DNA of 64,000 bases from the NCBI RefSeq assembly GCF_016908495.1, contig NZ_JAFBDZ010000004.1, positions 458,967-522,966 of the forward strand, given 5' to 3'. A program made the position numbers and the translations under genes. The notes under the pieces were generated by a model. It searched no databases. It saw nothing but the letters and a program-made list of their open reading frames with translations, and was not told where the DNA came from. The number at the start of each line of letters is the position of its first letter. Position 1 is the stretch's first letter. Source of the DNA: Rossellomorea pakistanensis. Lineage in GTDB: Bacteria; Bacillota; Bacilli; Bacillales; Bacillaceae_B. Positions 43,089 through 53,094 of the stretch are shown here, piece after piece.

Positions 43089-44315
43089 TTATAAAACAGC
43101 TTGCTCCATAACAACATAATCCAATCCGAACCCAGTATGCAACTTCTCCGCAGCATTATGTACTTGGCTCTTCTGAACGACAGCTGTTACACTTATAGAT
43201 GATTTACCTACCATCTTTACCCTGATTTTGTTCTTCAATAAGATTTTACACATTTCCACTTTAATGTCCGGATGGGATTTAATATTCCGCCCGATTACGG
43301 ACACCTTTGAGAGACCGCTTTTTTGTTCTATATGTGAAAATAATCTTTTTATTTTCATTTCATTTAAAATCGATAATACTTCTTGAACATCTTGTTCTTT
43401 TAACAATAACGTTAAAGTGCATTCGTAGGGTTGCTTATAAATATCTGCTTGAATGTGATGAGCAGCAAGCTTTTGCAATAATGCTGTTCGTAAGGATTTA
43501 CCGTCTTCAAATCCAGAAACATCTACTCTTTGAACATTCTCTTCAAACGTTACACCGATTACTGGTGTTCCTCCGTTTTCTTGAGACTGTCCATATACGA
43601 GCGTTCCCTTCCCTTTCTCGAAGCTAGATTTTATAAATATCGGAACTTGATGTACTCTAGCATGCTTTATCGCTCTTGGATGTAATACACCAGCTCCCAT
43701 TGTCGCTAAACTTAGCATATCTTCATAAGAAAGGGACGCAATTTTCGATGCTCGTGGAACAAACCTCGGATCAGAGGTATATACTCCTTGAACATCTGTA
43801 TAAATATCACATCGTTCTGCTTTCAACGCAGCTGCAAGAGCTGTAGCAGTAGTATCGGAGCCTCCTCTGCCTAATGTGGAGATATCCCCGTCACTCGTTA
43901 CTCCTTGGAAGCCGGCTACCACAACCACCTTCCCTTTCGCTAATTCATTCTTGATTCGACTTGTATCAATTGCTTCAATATGAGCATTTCCAAGTACTGA
44001 ATCCGTCTGAATTCCAGCCTGTCTCCCTGTGAAGGAGATGGCTTCTATTCCTTCCTGCTGAAGGGCCATGGTAAGGAGAGAGATTGATACCTGCTCTCCT
44101 GTTGATAAAAGCATATCCATTTCCCTTTTCCTAGGTTTGGTTGAAATTTCCCTTGCTAATTGAACCAATGTGTCCGTGGTTTTCCCCATTGCAGAAACGA
44201 CGACGACTACATCATGACCCTTCTTTGTTTCCAGTATGACCTTTTTCGCCATTAGCTTAATTCGTTCGGTAGACCCTAAAGAAGTTCCACCGAATTTTTG
44301 AACAATTGTACTCAA
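43089..44315 (-). CDS. lysC: Aspartate kinase, last gene of the siderophore operon
   Basis: 408 aa with a TTG start at 44315 behind GAAGGATCATCA. Kinase motifs: KFGGTSLGS at 7-15, MDMLLSTGEQVSISLL (about 66-81), STLGRGGSDTTATALAAAL (about 149-167), and SYEDMLSLATMGAGVLHPRA (about 200-219). Two C-terminal ACT domains (about 260-405) provide amino-acid feedback. It makes aspartyl phosphate, the first step to aspartate-semialdehyde, diaminopimelate and lysine. It lies 46 bp after rhbF and before the operon terminator, so it is probably iron-regulated and supplies aspartate-semialdehyde for diaminobutyrate, the siderophore precursor. Confidence 0.92.
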   Translation of the reverse strand: MSTIVQKFGGTSLGSTERIKLMAKKVILETKKGHDVVVVVSAMGKTTDTLVQLAREISTKPRKREMDMLLSTGEQVSISLLTMALQQEGIEAISFTGRQAGIQTDSVLGNAHIEAIDTSRIKNELAKGKVVVVAGFQGVTSDGDISTLGRGGSDTTATALAAALKAERCDIYTDVQGVYTSDPRFVPRASKIASLSYEDMLSLATMGAGVLHPRAIKHARVHQVPIFIKSSFEKGKGTLVYGQSQENGGTPVIGVTFEENVQRVDVSGFEDGKSLRTALLQKLAAHHIQADIYKQPYECTLTLLLKEQDVQEVLSILNEMKIKRLFSHIEQKSGLSKVSVIGRNIKSHPDIKVEMCKILLKNKIRVKMVGKSSISVTAVVQKSQVHNAAEKLHTGFGLDYVVMEQAVL

Positions 44316-44361
44316 TGATGATCCTTCTTTCTTTTGGTAGATTGAGGATTAGATTTTTTGA

Positions 44362-46182
44362 TTAAATCGAACCGACAGTCCTTTTTTCTTGGAATAAGGA
44401 CAAGGCATTTGTTACCTTTCCGAACTCAGAAGCATGGGGGCGATCATCGTCATCAGAGTAACCATAGTCTACCATTCGATTCCGATTTAAACATAATTTT
44501 GTTAGTTCAGGTTTGAAGAAGTCAAAGAGCTCATACCGTTCTTGCAGATGTGGGAATCGTTCCTGATAGTTAACAATGGAATCAGCAAGCAAGCCCCAGA
44601 ACGTTTCTTCCGATATCATTTGGTTGTTCACCAATAGGTTACTAAGATAACGTAGATGACAGATAAAGAGACCTGTAAAAATAAATTGAGTAAGACCTTC
44701 TGGCGGCTCTGTTCTAAGTACCGCTTTAAACTCTTTTGATAACCCTTTTAATTCCGGGAAATCTTGATCTGTTATATTGACATCATCCACAAAATCTTTA
44801 ATGGCAAGACGATGAGGCTTTGCGTCTTTTAACACGACAATCGTGTTTTGGCCATGTGGTGAAAACACCGTTCCATATTGATAGAGATAATGAAGAAGGG
44901 GATCCATTATGACCTTAAAAAACTGTTGCAGCCACTCTTCTGCTTCAAGCCCAGATTCCTCTATTAAGCTTGCGATATAAGGCTTATTTTCATGATCTTC
45001 ATACAATAAGGCAGCTAAAGTAATAGCTTGTTCTCCATCTTCAAGATACGTATAGATACTTTCTCTCCAAATCGTCCCAAGCATCTCCAAGTATTGATAA
45101 GGTGCTTGCTTTAATTTTGTATAATAACGATGATCCACATTGATACTCGCATTTTCACCAGGAAGGATCACTTGACATTCATTTTTTAAGAATGGATCCC
45201 TTTCCCCGATTCCTTTGATGAATTCTGTCACCATTGGTGCTATCAATGTCCTTTCTGAAGGCAAGCCTCTATAAACAAGAGTGTTCAAGATGCTCATTGG
45301 AAGCTTGACATGGAACTTCTTCTTATTTGTCTGGTTCACGAAAGTCCGAATCGATTGTTGAGGAAGATAACGATCTTCTCCTTCCCCTAAAGGGATGATT
45401 TGCCCCTTAGCGATATCCTCTGGGAAATTCTGAATCAGGGTATTCTTCCATTGCCATTCATGTACAGGCAAGAAATAATAATGAGATGGATCCTCCCCCT
45501 TTTCTTTTACTTTCTGTTCAAATCGGCTTCGATCCGTTTCACTTAACTCATTGGAGATTAAATTTCGATAGCTTAAGCCCTCAACTGATTGAAACGATGC
45601 AATCTCTTTATGGACAGCAACCCAATAGAGCTTCACTTCTTTTTGTTGCTCCGGTGCATAGGCAAGATAATCATCATAGCCGAACCCGATTCTTCCTTTG
45701 TTATACGTAATCCAAGGATGACCCGTCATATACCCTTCAAGAAGTGCATAGTCTTCATGTATCAGTTCATCTGATGATTTCGATTCTTTTTCTAAAAGAT
45801 GAGCATCGGCAATTAATGTACTATTCATTTCTTTAATTAAGTGTCCCGCTGTCTCTGATGACATCCCGATGACTTCTTGTAAATCCACTAATAATTCAAT
45901 CGCACTATCTGCTTCTTTCCTCTCCCCATTCTCAACAATGTAAACCGTTGTCCATTTCACATCAAAACTATCAAAGAAACGTCTTTGAGCAATATAGTGA
46001 TAATGTTTCGATTCAGCTACCTGTAATGCGTATTCAATATTCTCCCCTTCTTCTGAGAGAATGTTAGGATTGATCATATCCTCATACATATACTCAGCTA
46101 GCATTTTTCCTATCAACTTTTTATTCACTTTCTTCCAATGATCACTCTTAAAAACACGTTGAATTTCACTACTAAATAACAT
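44362..46182 (-). CDS. rhbF: NIS siderophore synthetase, IucC/RhbF type
   Basis: 606 aa, the normal length for IucA/IucC synthetases. Recognisable elements are TGHPWITYNKGRIGFG (about 154-169), YFLPVHEWQWKNTLIQ (about 235-250), STRTF-like QQSIRTFVNQT with the KLPMSILNT substrate segment (about 278-304) and the FSPHGQNTIVVLKD motif (about 435-448). It adenylates a citryl carboxylate and condenses it with a hydroxamated diaminopropane arm, completing the symmetric citrate-dihydroxamate. It is separated from rhbE by a 221-bp repeat element but reads in the same direction. AGAAGGGA precedes the ATG. Confidence 0.9.
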   Translation of the reverse strand: MLFSSEIQRVFKSDHWKKVNKKLIGKMLAEYMYEDMINPNILSEEGENIEYALQVAESKHYHYIAQRRFFDSFDVKWTTVYIVENGERKEADSAIELLVDLQEVIGMSSETAGHLIKEMNSTLIADAHLLEKESKSSDELIHEDYALLEGYMTGHPWITYNKGRIGFGYDDYLAYAPEQQKEVKLYWVAVHKEIASFQSVEGLSYRNLISNELSETDRSRFEQKVKEKGEDPSHYYFLPVHEWQWKNTLIQNFPEDIAKGQIIPLGEGEDRYLPQQSIRTFVNQTNKKKFHVKLPMSILNTLVYRGLPSERTLIAPMVTEFIKGIGERDPFLKNECQVILPGENASINVDHRYYTKLKQAPYQYLEMLGTIWRESIYTYLEDGEQAITLAALLYEDHENKPYIASLIEESGLEAEEWLQQFFKVIMDPLLHYLYQYGTVFSPHGQNTIVVLKDAKPHRLAIKDFVDDVNITDQDFPELKGLSKEFKAVLRTEPPEGLTQFIFTGLFICHLRYLSNLLVNNQMISEETFWGLLADSIVNYQERFPHLQERYELFDFFKPELTKLCLNRNRMVDYGYSDDDDRPHASEFGKVTNALSLFQEKRTVGSI

Positions 46183-46206
46183 CTAATCCCTTCTTTCTGT
46201 TTGTCT

Positions 46207-46427
46207 TAGGCTGTTTTCGTAAACATTATTGTTAGTTGAAAAGGGTTGGTTGCAGCGAAAGGATGCTCGCTTTCCGCGGGGCGGGCGGTGAGCCTCCCCG
46301 TCGCCCTGCTCCTGCTTAGGTCTCACCTTCCCGCTACTCCCACAGGAGTCTCGCACCTGCAGCCAAGACCAACCTTTTACAGTAATTTATGTTCTTAAAA
46401 AATAACAATCTCTTAGAAAACAGTCTT
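46207..46427. repeat. TIR-bearing MITE-like element inside the siderophore operon
   Basis: 221 bp. Ends read AGGCTGTTTTCGTAAACATTATTGTTA and, inverted, AGACTGTTTTCTAAGAGATTGTTA, with an inner inverted GTTGGTT/AACCAAC-type pair. The GC-rich centre (GCTTTCCGCGGGGCGGGCGG, then GGTCTCACCTTCCCGCTACTC) is a repeat I recognise from many Bacillaceae genomes. No ORF. A centre-less derivative lies at 55854-55975. It sits between rhbE and rhbF and may act on the mRNA as a large hairpin. Confidence 0.75.
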
Positions 46428-46462
46428 GTCTTATGAACTAGTCTCACGTATCTCTCTCTTTA

Positions 46463-47824
46463 TTAGGAGAGAGGAACCGGAATGGACGATTTTGTTGATA
46501 TTTTCGTTCCAAAATTCTGAAATACATTCTTGGAATGAACCGGATACACTTCTCTTCCCGTAATCGAATTGATAATAATGGCGTTACGGTTTGCTCCGAG
46601 TCCAAGATCTGGTGCCCCAACACCATGGGTATGCAGCTCTCCATTTTGTACAAAGATTTCACTATTGCCCGCTATCTTCGTTTCTAAACGATAATCTTCT
46701 GTCACCTTATACCTGCCCTTTTCATCCCAGGTAATCCCATCCTTCATTTCCGATAGAAACGCAGGAAATGCTGGCTTGTATCCTGTTCCGAGAATGACGA
46801 TATCTGCCTTACTCACAAAATGTTCTTCCTTGATACGGTGATAGCCATGGAGTTCCATCGAAGAGCCTTTAAGTTCTAGTCCGACAATTTCTGTCATTGC
46901 CTGTAAGGCGATATCAGGATATTCACTTCCAACTGATCTTTCATATAAATAGTCGTAAATTTCAGCAATTGTTTCTGCACTAATTCCTTTATATAGTAAA
47001 TCTTGGTCTTGCAATAGGTAATCCTTTTTTTCTTGTGAAAGATGATAAAAGAACTTAGTATAATCAGGCGAAAAATATTCAAGGCCAAGCTTTGAATATT
47101 CCATTGGGAAAAATCCTTTTGATCGTGTAAACCATTGCAGAGAAAACCCATGTTGTTCCTGTTCCTTGGCTACATCTAGAAATACTTCCGCAGCACTTTG
47201 ACCAGAGCCGATAACAGCAACAGAATCGGCTTGTTTACATATCTCCTTATTGGATAAATAGTCAGAGGTGTGAAAAACGGTTTTTCCAAGTTCTTTCTGA
47301 AATGACTTGGGGACGGAAGGAACAGACCCAATTCCAAGAACGATATTCCTCGTTAGAAACCGTTCCGATGATTGTGTTGTTTCATTCCAGACGGTCACTT
47401 CATACACACTCTCCCCATCTTCCAGCTGTATGGGAACGACAGATTGAACATCCATTCCAAACCGGCAATGATCCAATTGTTCACTCACCCATTGGCAATA
47501 ATGGTTATACTCTTTTCGGGGTATATGAAATTTTTCTAGAAAATAAAAATGGTATAAACGGTGATGTGCCTCTAAATATCGTAGAAAACTGTAATCACTT
47601 CTTACATCTGCCATACTGACAAGATCAGCAAAAAACGGTACTTGTAGAGTGGTACCTTCAATCAACATCCCAGGATGCCAATTGAAAGCTGATTTCTTCT
47701 CTAGAAATAATGCGTTAACTTCAGGAACCGAATCTAGTAAGGCAGCTAATCCCAAGTTAAAGGGACCGATCCCGATTCCGATTACGTCATACAGTTCATT
47801 TGATTGCTTTAAGGAATTGAACAT
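46463..47824 (-). CDS. rhbE: Diaminopropane N-monooxygenase, IucD/RhbE type
   Basis: 453 aa from ATG 47824 (AGAGGTGG upstream). FAD motif DVIGIGIGPFNLGLAALLD (about 14-32), NADPH motif VAVIGSGQSAAEVFLDVA (about 200-217), and the C-terminal ATGY-type DIVILGTGYKPAFP (about 336-349) with HGVGAPDLGLGANRNAIIIN (about 398-417) define the lysine/ornithine N-hydroxylase family. In this gene set it should hydroxylate 1,3-diaminopropane on one amine before acetylation. Its start lies within the end of rhbD (29-nt overlap). Confidence 0.92.
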   Translation of the reverse strand: MFNSLKQSNELYDVIGIGIGPFNLGLAALLDSVPEVNALFLEKKSAFNWHPGMLIEGTTLQVPFFADLVSMADVRSDYSFLRYLEAHHRLYHFYFLEKFHIPRKEYNHYCQWVSEQLDHCRFGMDVQSVVPIQLEDGESVYEVTVWNETTQSSERFLTRNIVLGIGSVPSVPKSFQKELGKTVFHTSDYLSNKEICKQADSVAVIGSGQSAAEVFLDVAKEQEQHGFSLQWFTRSKGFFPMEYSKLGLEYFSPDYTKFFYHLSQEKKDYLLQDQDLLYKGISAETIAEIYDYLYERSVGSEYPDIALQAMTEIVGLELKGSSMELHGYHRIKEEHFVSKADIVILGTGYKPAFPAFLSEMKDGITWDEKGRYKVTEDYRLETKIAGNSEIFVQNGELHTHGVGAPDLGLGANRNAIIINSITGREVYPVHSKNVFQNFGTKISTKSSIPVPLS

Positions 47825-48383
47825 TCGGCCACCTCTTTTCAAATTCATTTCGCTCACAAAACATCAGCAGTCCTGTTTTATCTGGTAATTTAATAGGTTT
47901 AATCTGTGTAAAACCGCACTTCTTAAAAACATGAATCATTTTGTCATTGCGAATATCCGGTTCAGCAATGACTTTGCCTGTCTGCAATTCTTGAAACTGA
48001 AAATAAATCATGGCTCGTAATAGCGGGAGTGAAAAGCCTTTTCCAAGATACTTCTTCTCACCTATTAACAAATGGATCCCTTGATCAAAGGGAGCAGATG
48101 GATACGTTTGTTCTACAACGTCTCCCTTTACCCAATAGGATTCCCAATAGCTCATCATGACGTCGTCAAGATAGCCTATATATAGGGTTTGATGTTGATC
48201 TGATAGGGCTTTTTTCAAGTGGTCGCTAAACTGTTCGAAGGGGACATTTAAATTCCAAAATGGATGAACATGCTCCTCCATCATCCAGTTGTGTATGTGC
48301 TCCACATCCCGTTCATAAACCACTTTTCTAAAAGCAATCGTTTTTTCAATTTCTTTATCATAGAATTCGAAATCATATGACAT
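47796..48383 (-). CDS. rhbD: N-hydroxy-diaminopropane acetyltransferase, AlcB/IucB/RhbD type
   Basis: 195 aa, single GNAT domain of the siderophore subgroup (AlcB/RhbD). It has VYERDVEHIHNWMMEEHVHPFWNLN (about 18-42), SYWESYWVKGDVVE and AEPDIRNDKMIHVFKKCGF (about 138-156), which are family hallmarks. It transfers acetyl from acetyl-CoA to the N-hydroxyl-amine, making the hydroxamate arm. It overlaps rhbC by 11 nt and rhbE by 29 nt, showing tight coupling. Confidence 0.9.
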   Translation of the reverse strand: MSYDFEFYDKEIEKTIAFRKVVYERDVEHIHNWMMEEHVHPFWNLNVPFEQFSDHLKKALSDQHQTLYIGYLDDVMMSYWESYWVKGDVVEQTYPSAPFDQGIHLLIGEKKYLGKGFSLPLLRAMIYFQFQELQTGKVIAEPDIRNDKMIHVFKKCGFTQIKPIKLPDKTGLLMFCERNEFEKRWPNVQFLKAIK

Positions 48384-50187
48384 GATGAATTTCCACCTCT
48401 TTAGTAAGGGGATTTTTCACCATCGTATAAACGGATTGAGCCTCCATTGGTCCAACTAATTCATCCATGTCATAAAAACGAGTTAATAGATTCGCTTTAC
48501 AAGGAAGAACAGGTTGATACAGTAAACTGCTTAATAGATTTGAATCGTCACCTACTTGTCGTTCATGTTCTTCTAACCTTTCCTTCAATACGTTCATCAG
48601 CCTATCTTCTTCAATAAGTCCATTTGCGCCAAATCCGTTGACCAATCCAAAAAGATGATTAAAGAAGAAGTAATAGCGCAAACGCTCTTCTGCTACTTCA
48701 TCAGCACATATCGTATCGCTTTTATGGTTTAAATTAGGAAGTAACTCCTTCAGCTTTTCCACTTTGGATTCACTGTAGTAATACCCTTGATTGTCTCTAT
48801 AATAAAAGGTCTCAGGATAACCGTTCCGAAGCTGGATCACCGAGTTTTGTTGATGGGCCTCAAGAGCAATTCCATATTTGTTAAACAACCAGATCATCGG
48901 ATCTAATGTTAACGATAAGTAACGTTTAAACCAATCCAAGCTCACCTCATCCATTCTTCGATTTTCTCTCTTAGCGATTCCCTCAATGATGGAATGAATT
49001 CTAGCATTCCCCCCATAAGCATGATCTTGACATAAAGCAGCAACCAAGCTAGTTTGATCACTATTTTTATAAAATGGATTTTCTCTAATCACAACCTCAA
49101 ACCCCGACACTTCTTCTTTCATTTTCAGGTTCAAGTAGGCTGGATCTTGAATCACTTTGAAATGAGGAAACGCCTGATTAAGGTCCTGTCCGACCTCTGT
49201 TTCTAATAATCTAGAAACCTCGACTCCTCTAGCTAACTCTTTTTCTTGGTTGACACGAAGAGAGTTTGTAATTTTAACAGGAACGGAGAATTTATACATA
49301 TATTGAGATTCTTTACTATATACCGTCCTAAATGATGATGTTGCCGTAAACAGCTTTCCTAGGGGACCAAGATATTCTACTTTCCCTTCCGTCATTAAGG
49401 TTTGAACTTCTGGTTTCCCTACTAATGTTTTTACTTGAAGAGGATGTACGGGCAGCAGAATCCGTTCATCATCGTTTCTTAACTTTTGTAACCATGTCTG
49501 ATCAACAGTAGAATCATTTTCTAACTCTTCAAAGATGATGGCAGCCGCTGAAGAGGTTCTGCTAGAATCCTGTAAGACCAACGATTTCTCAGCACTAAAA
49601 TAGTGAAGCTGAAATTCACCCTTCAGCTCTGGCGAATACAATTGATCTTCTTGATCTGTCAAACCCTGTTTACTCTTTGGAGTAGGATGAAGCAAATGTC
49701 CCAATAGAAGGGACTGCTCAGCCTCTATATAATTAAATTCTTCACCTGTCAGTGCTTCCATGTCCTGTACTCTATTTTCAATATAGTTTTCTATACTTTC
49801 ACAGCTTAATTTCACTCTTAACAGTAATTCCTCTTCAGCTCCAGTAAAGTTTTTATCCAGTAAGAACTCTTTCACAATAAACGAAGTGAGGGTGACATAG
49901 TCTATCGGTTTTATCTCTTCATTTTCTCTAGTTCGGTAATAGATAGGAAAACCGAATAAGTGTCGTTCAGTAAGAGACCAGTATGTAACGGGAATGATCA
50001 GTTCAATTTGTTGTAAAACCAAATTCGAAATGATAACTTTCTCGAATGGACTGGATATTGAAGGATGATTCTCAAAATGGGATCCTTCAGAATAATTTCC
50101 TGTTTCCCGTAAATAGCAATTCAGAAAGCTTTGTATCGTTGCCTTCTCAGCAAGTTCCTTTGCATTCTTCAATGTATAAACCTCCAT
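48373..50187 (-). CDS. rhbC: NIS siderophore synthetase, IucA/RhbC type
   Basis: 604 aa. Family landmarks: HLLHPTPKSKQGLT (about 168-181), ERILLPVHPLQVKTLVG (about 244-260), TSSFRTVYSKESQYMYKFSVPVKITNSLR (about 286-314) and GIALEAHQQNSVIQLRNG (about 429-446). It activates citrate with ATP and attaches the first hydroxamate arm. The start overlaps the end of rhbB by 41 nt; a later start cannot be excluded. With RhbF it builds the citrate backbone of the siderophore. Confidence 0.9.
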   Translation of the reverse strand: MEVYTLKNAKELAEKATIQSFLNCYLRETGNYSEGSHFENHPSISSPFEKVIISNLVLQQIELIIPVTYWSLTERHLFGFPIYYRTRENEEIKPIDYVTLTSFIVKEFLLDKNFTGAEEELLLRVKLSCESIENYIENRVQDMEALTGEEFNYIEAEQSLLLGHLLHPTPKSKQGLTDQEDQLYSPELKGEFQLHYFSAEKSLVLQDSSRTSSAAAIIFEELENDSTVDQTWLQKLRNDDERILLPVHPLQVKTLVGKPEVQTLMTEGKVEYLGPLGKLFTATSSFRTVYSKESQYMYKFSVPVKITNSLRVNQEKELARGVEVSRLLETEVGQDLNQAFPHFKVIQDPAYLNLKMKEEVSGFEVVIRENPFYKNSDQTSLVAALCQDHAYGGNARIHSIIEGIAKRENRRMDEVSLDWFKRYLSLTLDPMIWLFNKYGIALEAHQQNSVIQLRNGYPETFYYRDNQGYYYSESKVEKLKELLPNLNHKSDTICADEVAEERLRYYFFFNHLFGLVNGFGANGLIEEDRLMNVLKERLEEHERQVGDDSNLLSSLLYQPVLPCKANLLTRFYDMDELVGPMEAQSVYTMVKNPLTKEVEIHHVI

Positions 50188-51694
50188 TTATTAGTTCAGC
50201 GCCAATGTTTTCAATCTCTATTAAAAGTGAATGTATATCCTCAGGCTTTGTTCTTGGATTTAAGAGTGTCAATTTCAAGAAGGTATGGCCCTTAATGGTT
50301 GTTTTCGCGACGACCCCTTTTCCGGAATAAAGCAGCCTCTGTTGGATCGTTCTGTTTAATTCATTAATATCCTTTCCTTCTAATGCTTTAGGTTGGTAGC
50401 GAAAGATAACTGTATTGATTTCCGGCTCTGGATTCTGTATTAAAATGTGATTGAATTTTTCCATATAGCTAGCTGCGTACCGAGCAACCTTTAACGTATC
50501 GTCAATCATTCTTCCAAACTGATTGGTTCCAATGGTTTTTAAAGAGAGATACAACTTTAAAGCATCAAACCTTCTAGTTGTTTGAACAGATTTGTTCACT
50601 AGGTTCACAATGCCTTCTTGATCATCCTTCATAGGATTCAAGTAGTCAGCATGATAAGAAATGTAACGAAAATCGTCTTGACTCTTTACTAAAAAGGCTC
50701 CACAACTGATAGGTTGATAAAAAAATTTGTGGAAATCGACCGTAATCGAGTCCGCTTTTTCCAACCCTTTCAGTTTGTCTGAATGAGAATGACTAAGAAT
50801 CAATCCACCTCCATACGCAGCATCTACATGAAACCAAAGACCATGTTCTTGTGAGATGGCCGCCAGTTCCTCCATAGGGTCAATACTTCCAAAGTCAGTG
50901 GTTCCGCATGTTCCTACAAGAGCAAACGGTAACAGTTTATCTTTCTCAAACTGGATTAGCTTTTCTTTCACATCTTTGACACTCATTCTGTGATTCTCAT
51001 CGGTCCTTACTGTCACCACAGATTGTTCTCCTAACCCCAATTGAGAAGCTGCTTTTTTCACAGTAAAATGGGCTTCTTCTGAGCAAATAATCCTTAATAA
51101 ATGAAACTCTCTGGGTAAACCACCTTGCTGAACATTATGGTTCCAATAATTTTGACAAAAGGCATCACGTGCTAACAGAAGTCCCATATAATTTGATTGC
51201 GTTCCTCCGCTTGTAAATACCCCGTCTGATGTTGACGGGAGTCCTATTTTTTCTGTTAACCACTTCACCATTTCAGCTTCTACATAGGTTGCAGCGGTAC
51301 TCTGATCCCATGAATCCATCGATTGATTTAGCGTCGCGATCATCAATTCTGCTGCAACTCCAGGAAGAAGAGGTGGACAATGTAAGTGCGCCATACTCTT
51401 TTCATGGGAAATATGAAGACTGTTCTTCAAAATAGGTACTTCTATTTCATCTAGAACATCAAGGAAGGATTGTTCTTCTGTTGGAAACGACATGATCTGC
51501 CTAATTTCCTCTTCAATCATGCTTGGAGTCTTCCCGATAAACGGCTGCTCAGTATCGGCATACACTTCTTGTAGTTTATTTCTCACTTGACCTACTATTT
51601 CGTTAAAAGCGTTGATCCCTTCTAACCCTTGATGGAGAAAGAAGGAATCAAATGTACTTGTACCCGTTTCTTTTTTCATTAATTTTATGGTCAT
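50147..51694 (-). CDS. rhbB: L-2,4-diaminobutyrate decarboxylase, RhbB type
   Basis: 515 aa, group II PLP-dependent decarboxylase. Motifs: GVFTSGGTQSNYMGLLLARD (about 161-180), VGTCGTTDFGSIDPMEEL (about 263-280), WFHVDAAYGGGLILS (about 289-303) and SITVDFHKFFYQPISCGAFL (about 315-334) with the PLP lysine in DFHKF. It converts 2,4-diaminobutyrate to 1,3-diaminopropane. It starts 4 bp after the rhbA stop. Confidence 0.92.
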   Translation of the reverse strand: MTIKLMKKETGTSTFDSFFLHQGLEGINAFNEIVGQVRNKLQEVYADTEQPFIGKTPSMIEEEIRQIMSFPTEEQSFLDVLDEIEVPILKNSLHISHEKSMAHLHCPPLLPGVAAELMIATLNQSMDSWDQSTAATYVEAEMVKWLTEKIGLPSTSDGVFTSGGTQSNYMGLLLARDAFCQNYWNHNVQQGGLPREFHLLRIICSEEAHFTVKKAASQLGLGEQSVVTVRTDENHRMSVKDVKEKLIQFEKDKLLPFALVGTCGTTDFGSIDPMEELAAISQEHGLWFHVDAAYGGGLILSHSHSDKLKGLEKADSITVDFHKFFYQPISCGAFLVKSQDDFRYISYHADYLNPMKDDQEGIVNLVNKSVQTTRRFDALKLYLSLKTIGTNQFGRMIDDTLKVARYAASYMEKFNHILIQNPEPEINTVIFRYQPKALEGKDINELNRTIQQRLLYSGKGVVAKTTIKGHTFLKLTLLNPRTKPEDIHSLLIEIENIGAELINGGLYIEECKGTC

Positions 51695-51698
51695 ACTT

Positions 51699-53054
51699 TT
51701 ACCTCACAATAGAAGCAAATACTGCTTCTTTGAAAATAGCGATCACTTCATCCACTTGCTCTTTTGTAATGATCAATGGTGGAAGGAAACGGACAACTGC
51801 ACCATGTCTTCCTCCAACCTCAAGGATCAACCCTCGTTTAAAGCATTCACGTTGAATCTGACTTGCTAATTCGGAATTGGCAGGAAGACTGCCAATTGAG
51901 GATTGAGGTAGAGTTGAATCAACGATTTCTACCCCCACCATTAGACCTCTGCCTCTCACATCACCGATTTCAGGAAACTCTCGTTGAATATCTTTTAATG
52001 CCCGAAGGAGTCTTTGTCCCATTTCGTCTGCATGAGCAACCAAATCATTTTCTTTAATGAATTTTAACGTTGCTGTTCCCGCCGCCATAGCCATTTGATT
52101 TCCTCTGAACGTACCGATGTGAGCTCCCGGCTCCCAAGCATCTAAGTCTCGATCATAAATCACAACCGATAACGGAAGGCTTCCTCCAATTGCTTTTGAA
52201 AGAACAAAGACATCTGGTACAATTCCAGCGTGTTCAAAGGAAAATAATTTTCCAGTTCGTCCAATACCCGTCTGAACCTCATCGATGATTAATGGGATTC
52301 CTCTTTCTTTTGTTATTCTTCTCATTTCCTGAATCCATTCGATTGGAGCTGGGATGGATCCACCTTCCCCTTGGACCGTTTCAAAGATCATAGCAGCTGG
52401 TGGTAAAATCCCGCTTTCAGGATCATCAAGCAGATTTTCAATATACTGACTGCTGATGCGATGACTTTCTTCTCCACCTTTCCCAAATGGGCAACGATAC
52501 GAGTAGGGATAAGGTAAGAAATGCGTATCAGGTATCAGTCCTTGCACATTCTTTTTAGGGCCAAGATTTCCACTAATCGCCATTGTTCCATGGGTTGCAC
52601 CATGATAACCTCCTTGAAAAGTGAGAATACTTTGTCTTCCTGTCGCTGTTTTCACTAATTTTAGTGCTGCTTCAATGGCATCCCCGCCAGTAGGGCCACA
52701 AAATTGAATTTTTGCTCGATCACGAAAGCCTTCTGGAAGAGTAGAAAATAATTCATTTACAAATTCCTCTTTGACAGGTGTCGTTAGATCTAATGTATGT
52801 AGTGGGCGTTTATCACGGATAACCTGCTCCATTGCCTCAATAACTGCTGGATGATTATGTCCCAAAGCTAATGTTCCTGCCCCAGCTAAGCAATCCAAAT
52901 ACTTATTTCCTTCCATGTCTGTTACATACAGGCCCTCAGCTTCACTAATCGCAAGTGGAATTCTTCTAGGATACGATCTTGCATTGGATTCTCGTCTTTC
53001 TTGTTGATTAAGTAATTCTTTATTTGAAATTAAATTTTGAATTGTCATCATCAT
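51699..53054 (-). CDS. rhbA: Diaminobutyrate-2-oxoglutarate transaminase, RhbA type
   Basis: 451 aa from the first of three tandem ATGs at 53054, 53051 and 53048 (AAGGAAGAT upstream). The longer frame to 53096 is rejected because it overlaps the -10 box. Class III aminotransferase motifs: GTLALGHNHPAVIEAM, QFCGPTGGDAIEAALKLVKTATGR (about 114-137), PLIIDEVQTGIGRTG (about 238-252) and VFVLSKAIGGSLPLSVV (about 268-284) with the PLP lysine. It makes 2,4-diaminobutyrate from aspartate-semialdehyde and glutamate. It is the first gene of the operon, just behind a Fur-type promoter. Confidence 0.92.
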   Translation of the reverse strand: MMMTIQNLISNKELLNQQERRESNARSYPRRIPLAISEAEGLYVTDMEGNKYLDCLAGAGTLALGHNHPAVIEAMEQVIRDKRPLHTLDLTTPVKEEFVNELFSTLPEGFRDRAKIQFCGPTGGDAIEAALKLVKTATGRQSILTFQGGYHGATHGTMAISGNLGPKKNVQGLIPDTHFLPYPYSYRCPFGKGGEESHRISSQYIENLLDDPESGILPPAAMIFETVQGEGGSIPAPIEWIQEMRRITKERGIPLIIDEVQTGIGRTGKLFSFEHAGIVPDVFVLSKAIGGSLPLSVVIYDRDLDAWEPGAHIGTFRGNQMAMAAGTATLKFIKENDLVAHADEMGQRLLRALKDIQREFPEIGDVRGRGLMVGVEIVDSTLPQSSIGSLPANSELASQIQRECFKRGLILEVGGRHGAVVRFLPPLIITKEQVDEVIAIFKEAVFASIVR

Positions 53055-53094
53055 ATCTTCCTTTCGTGTTTGAATGGATTTAGCTTCCAACGTC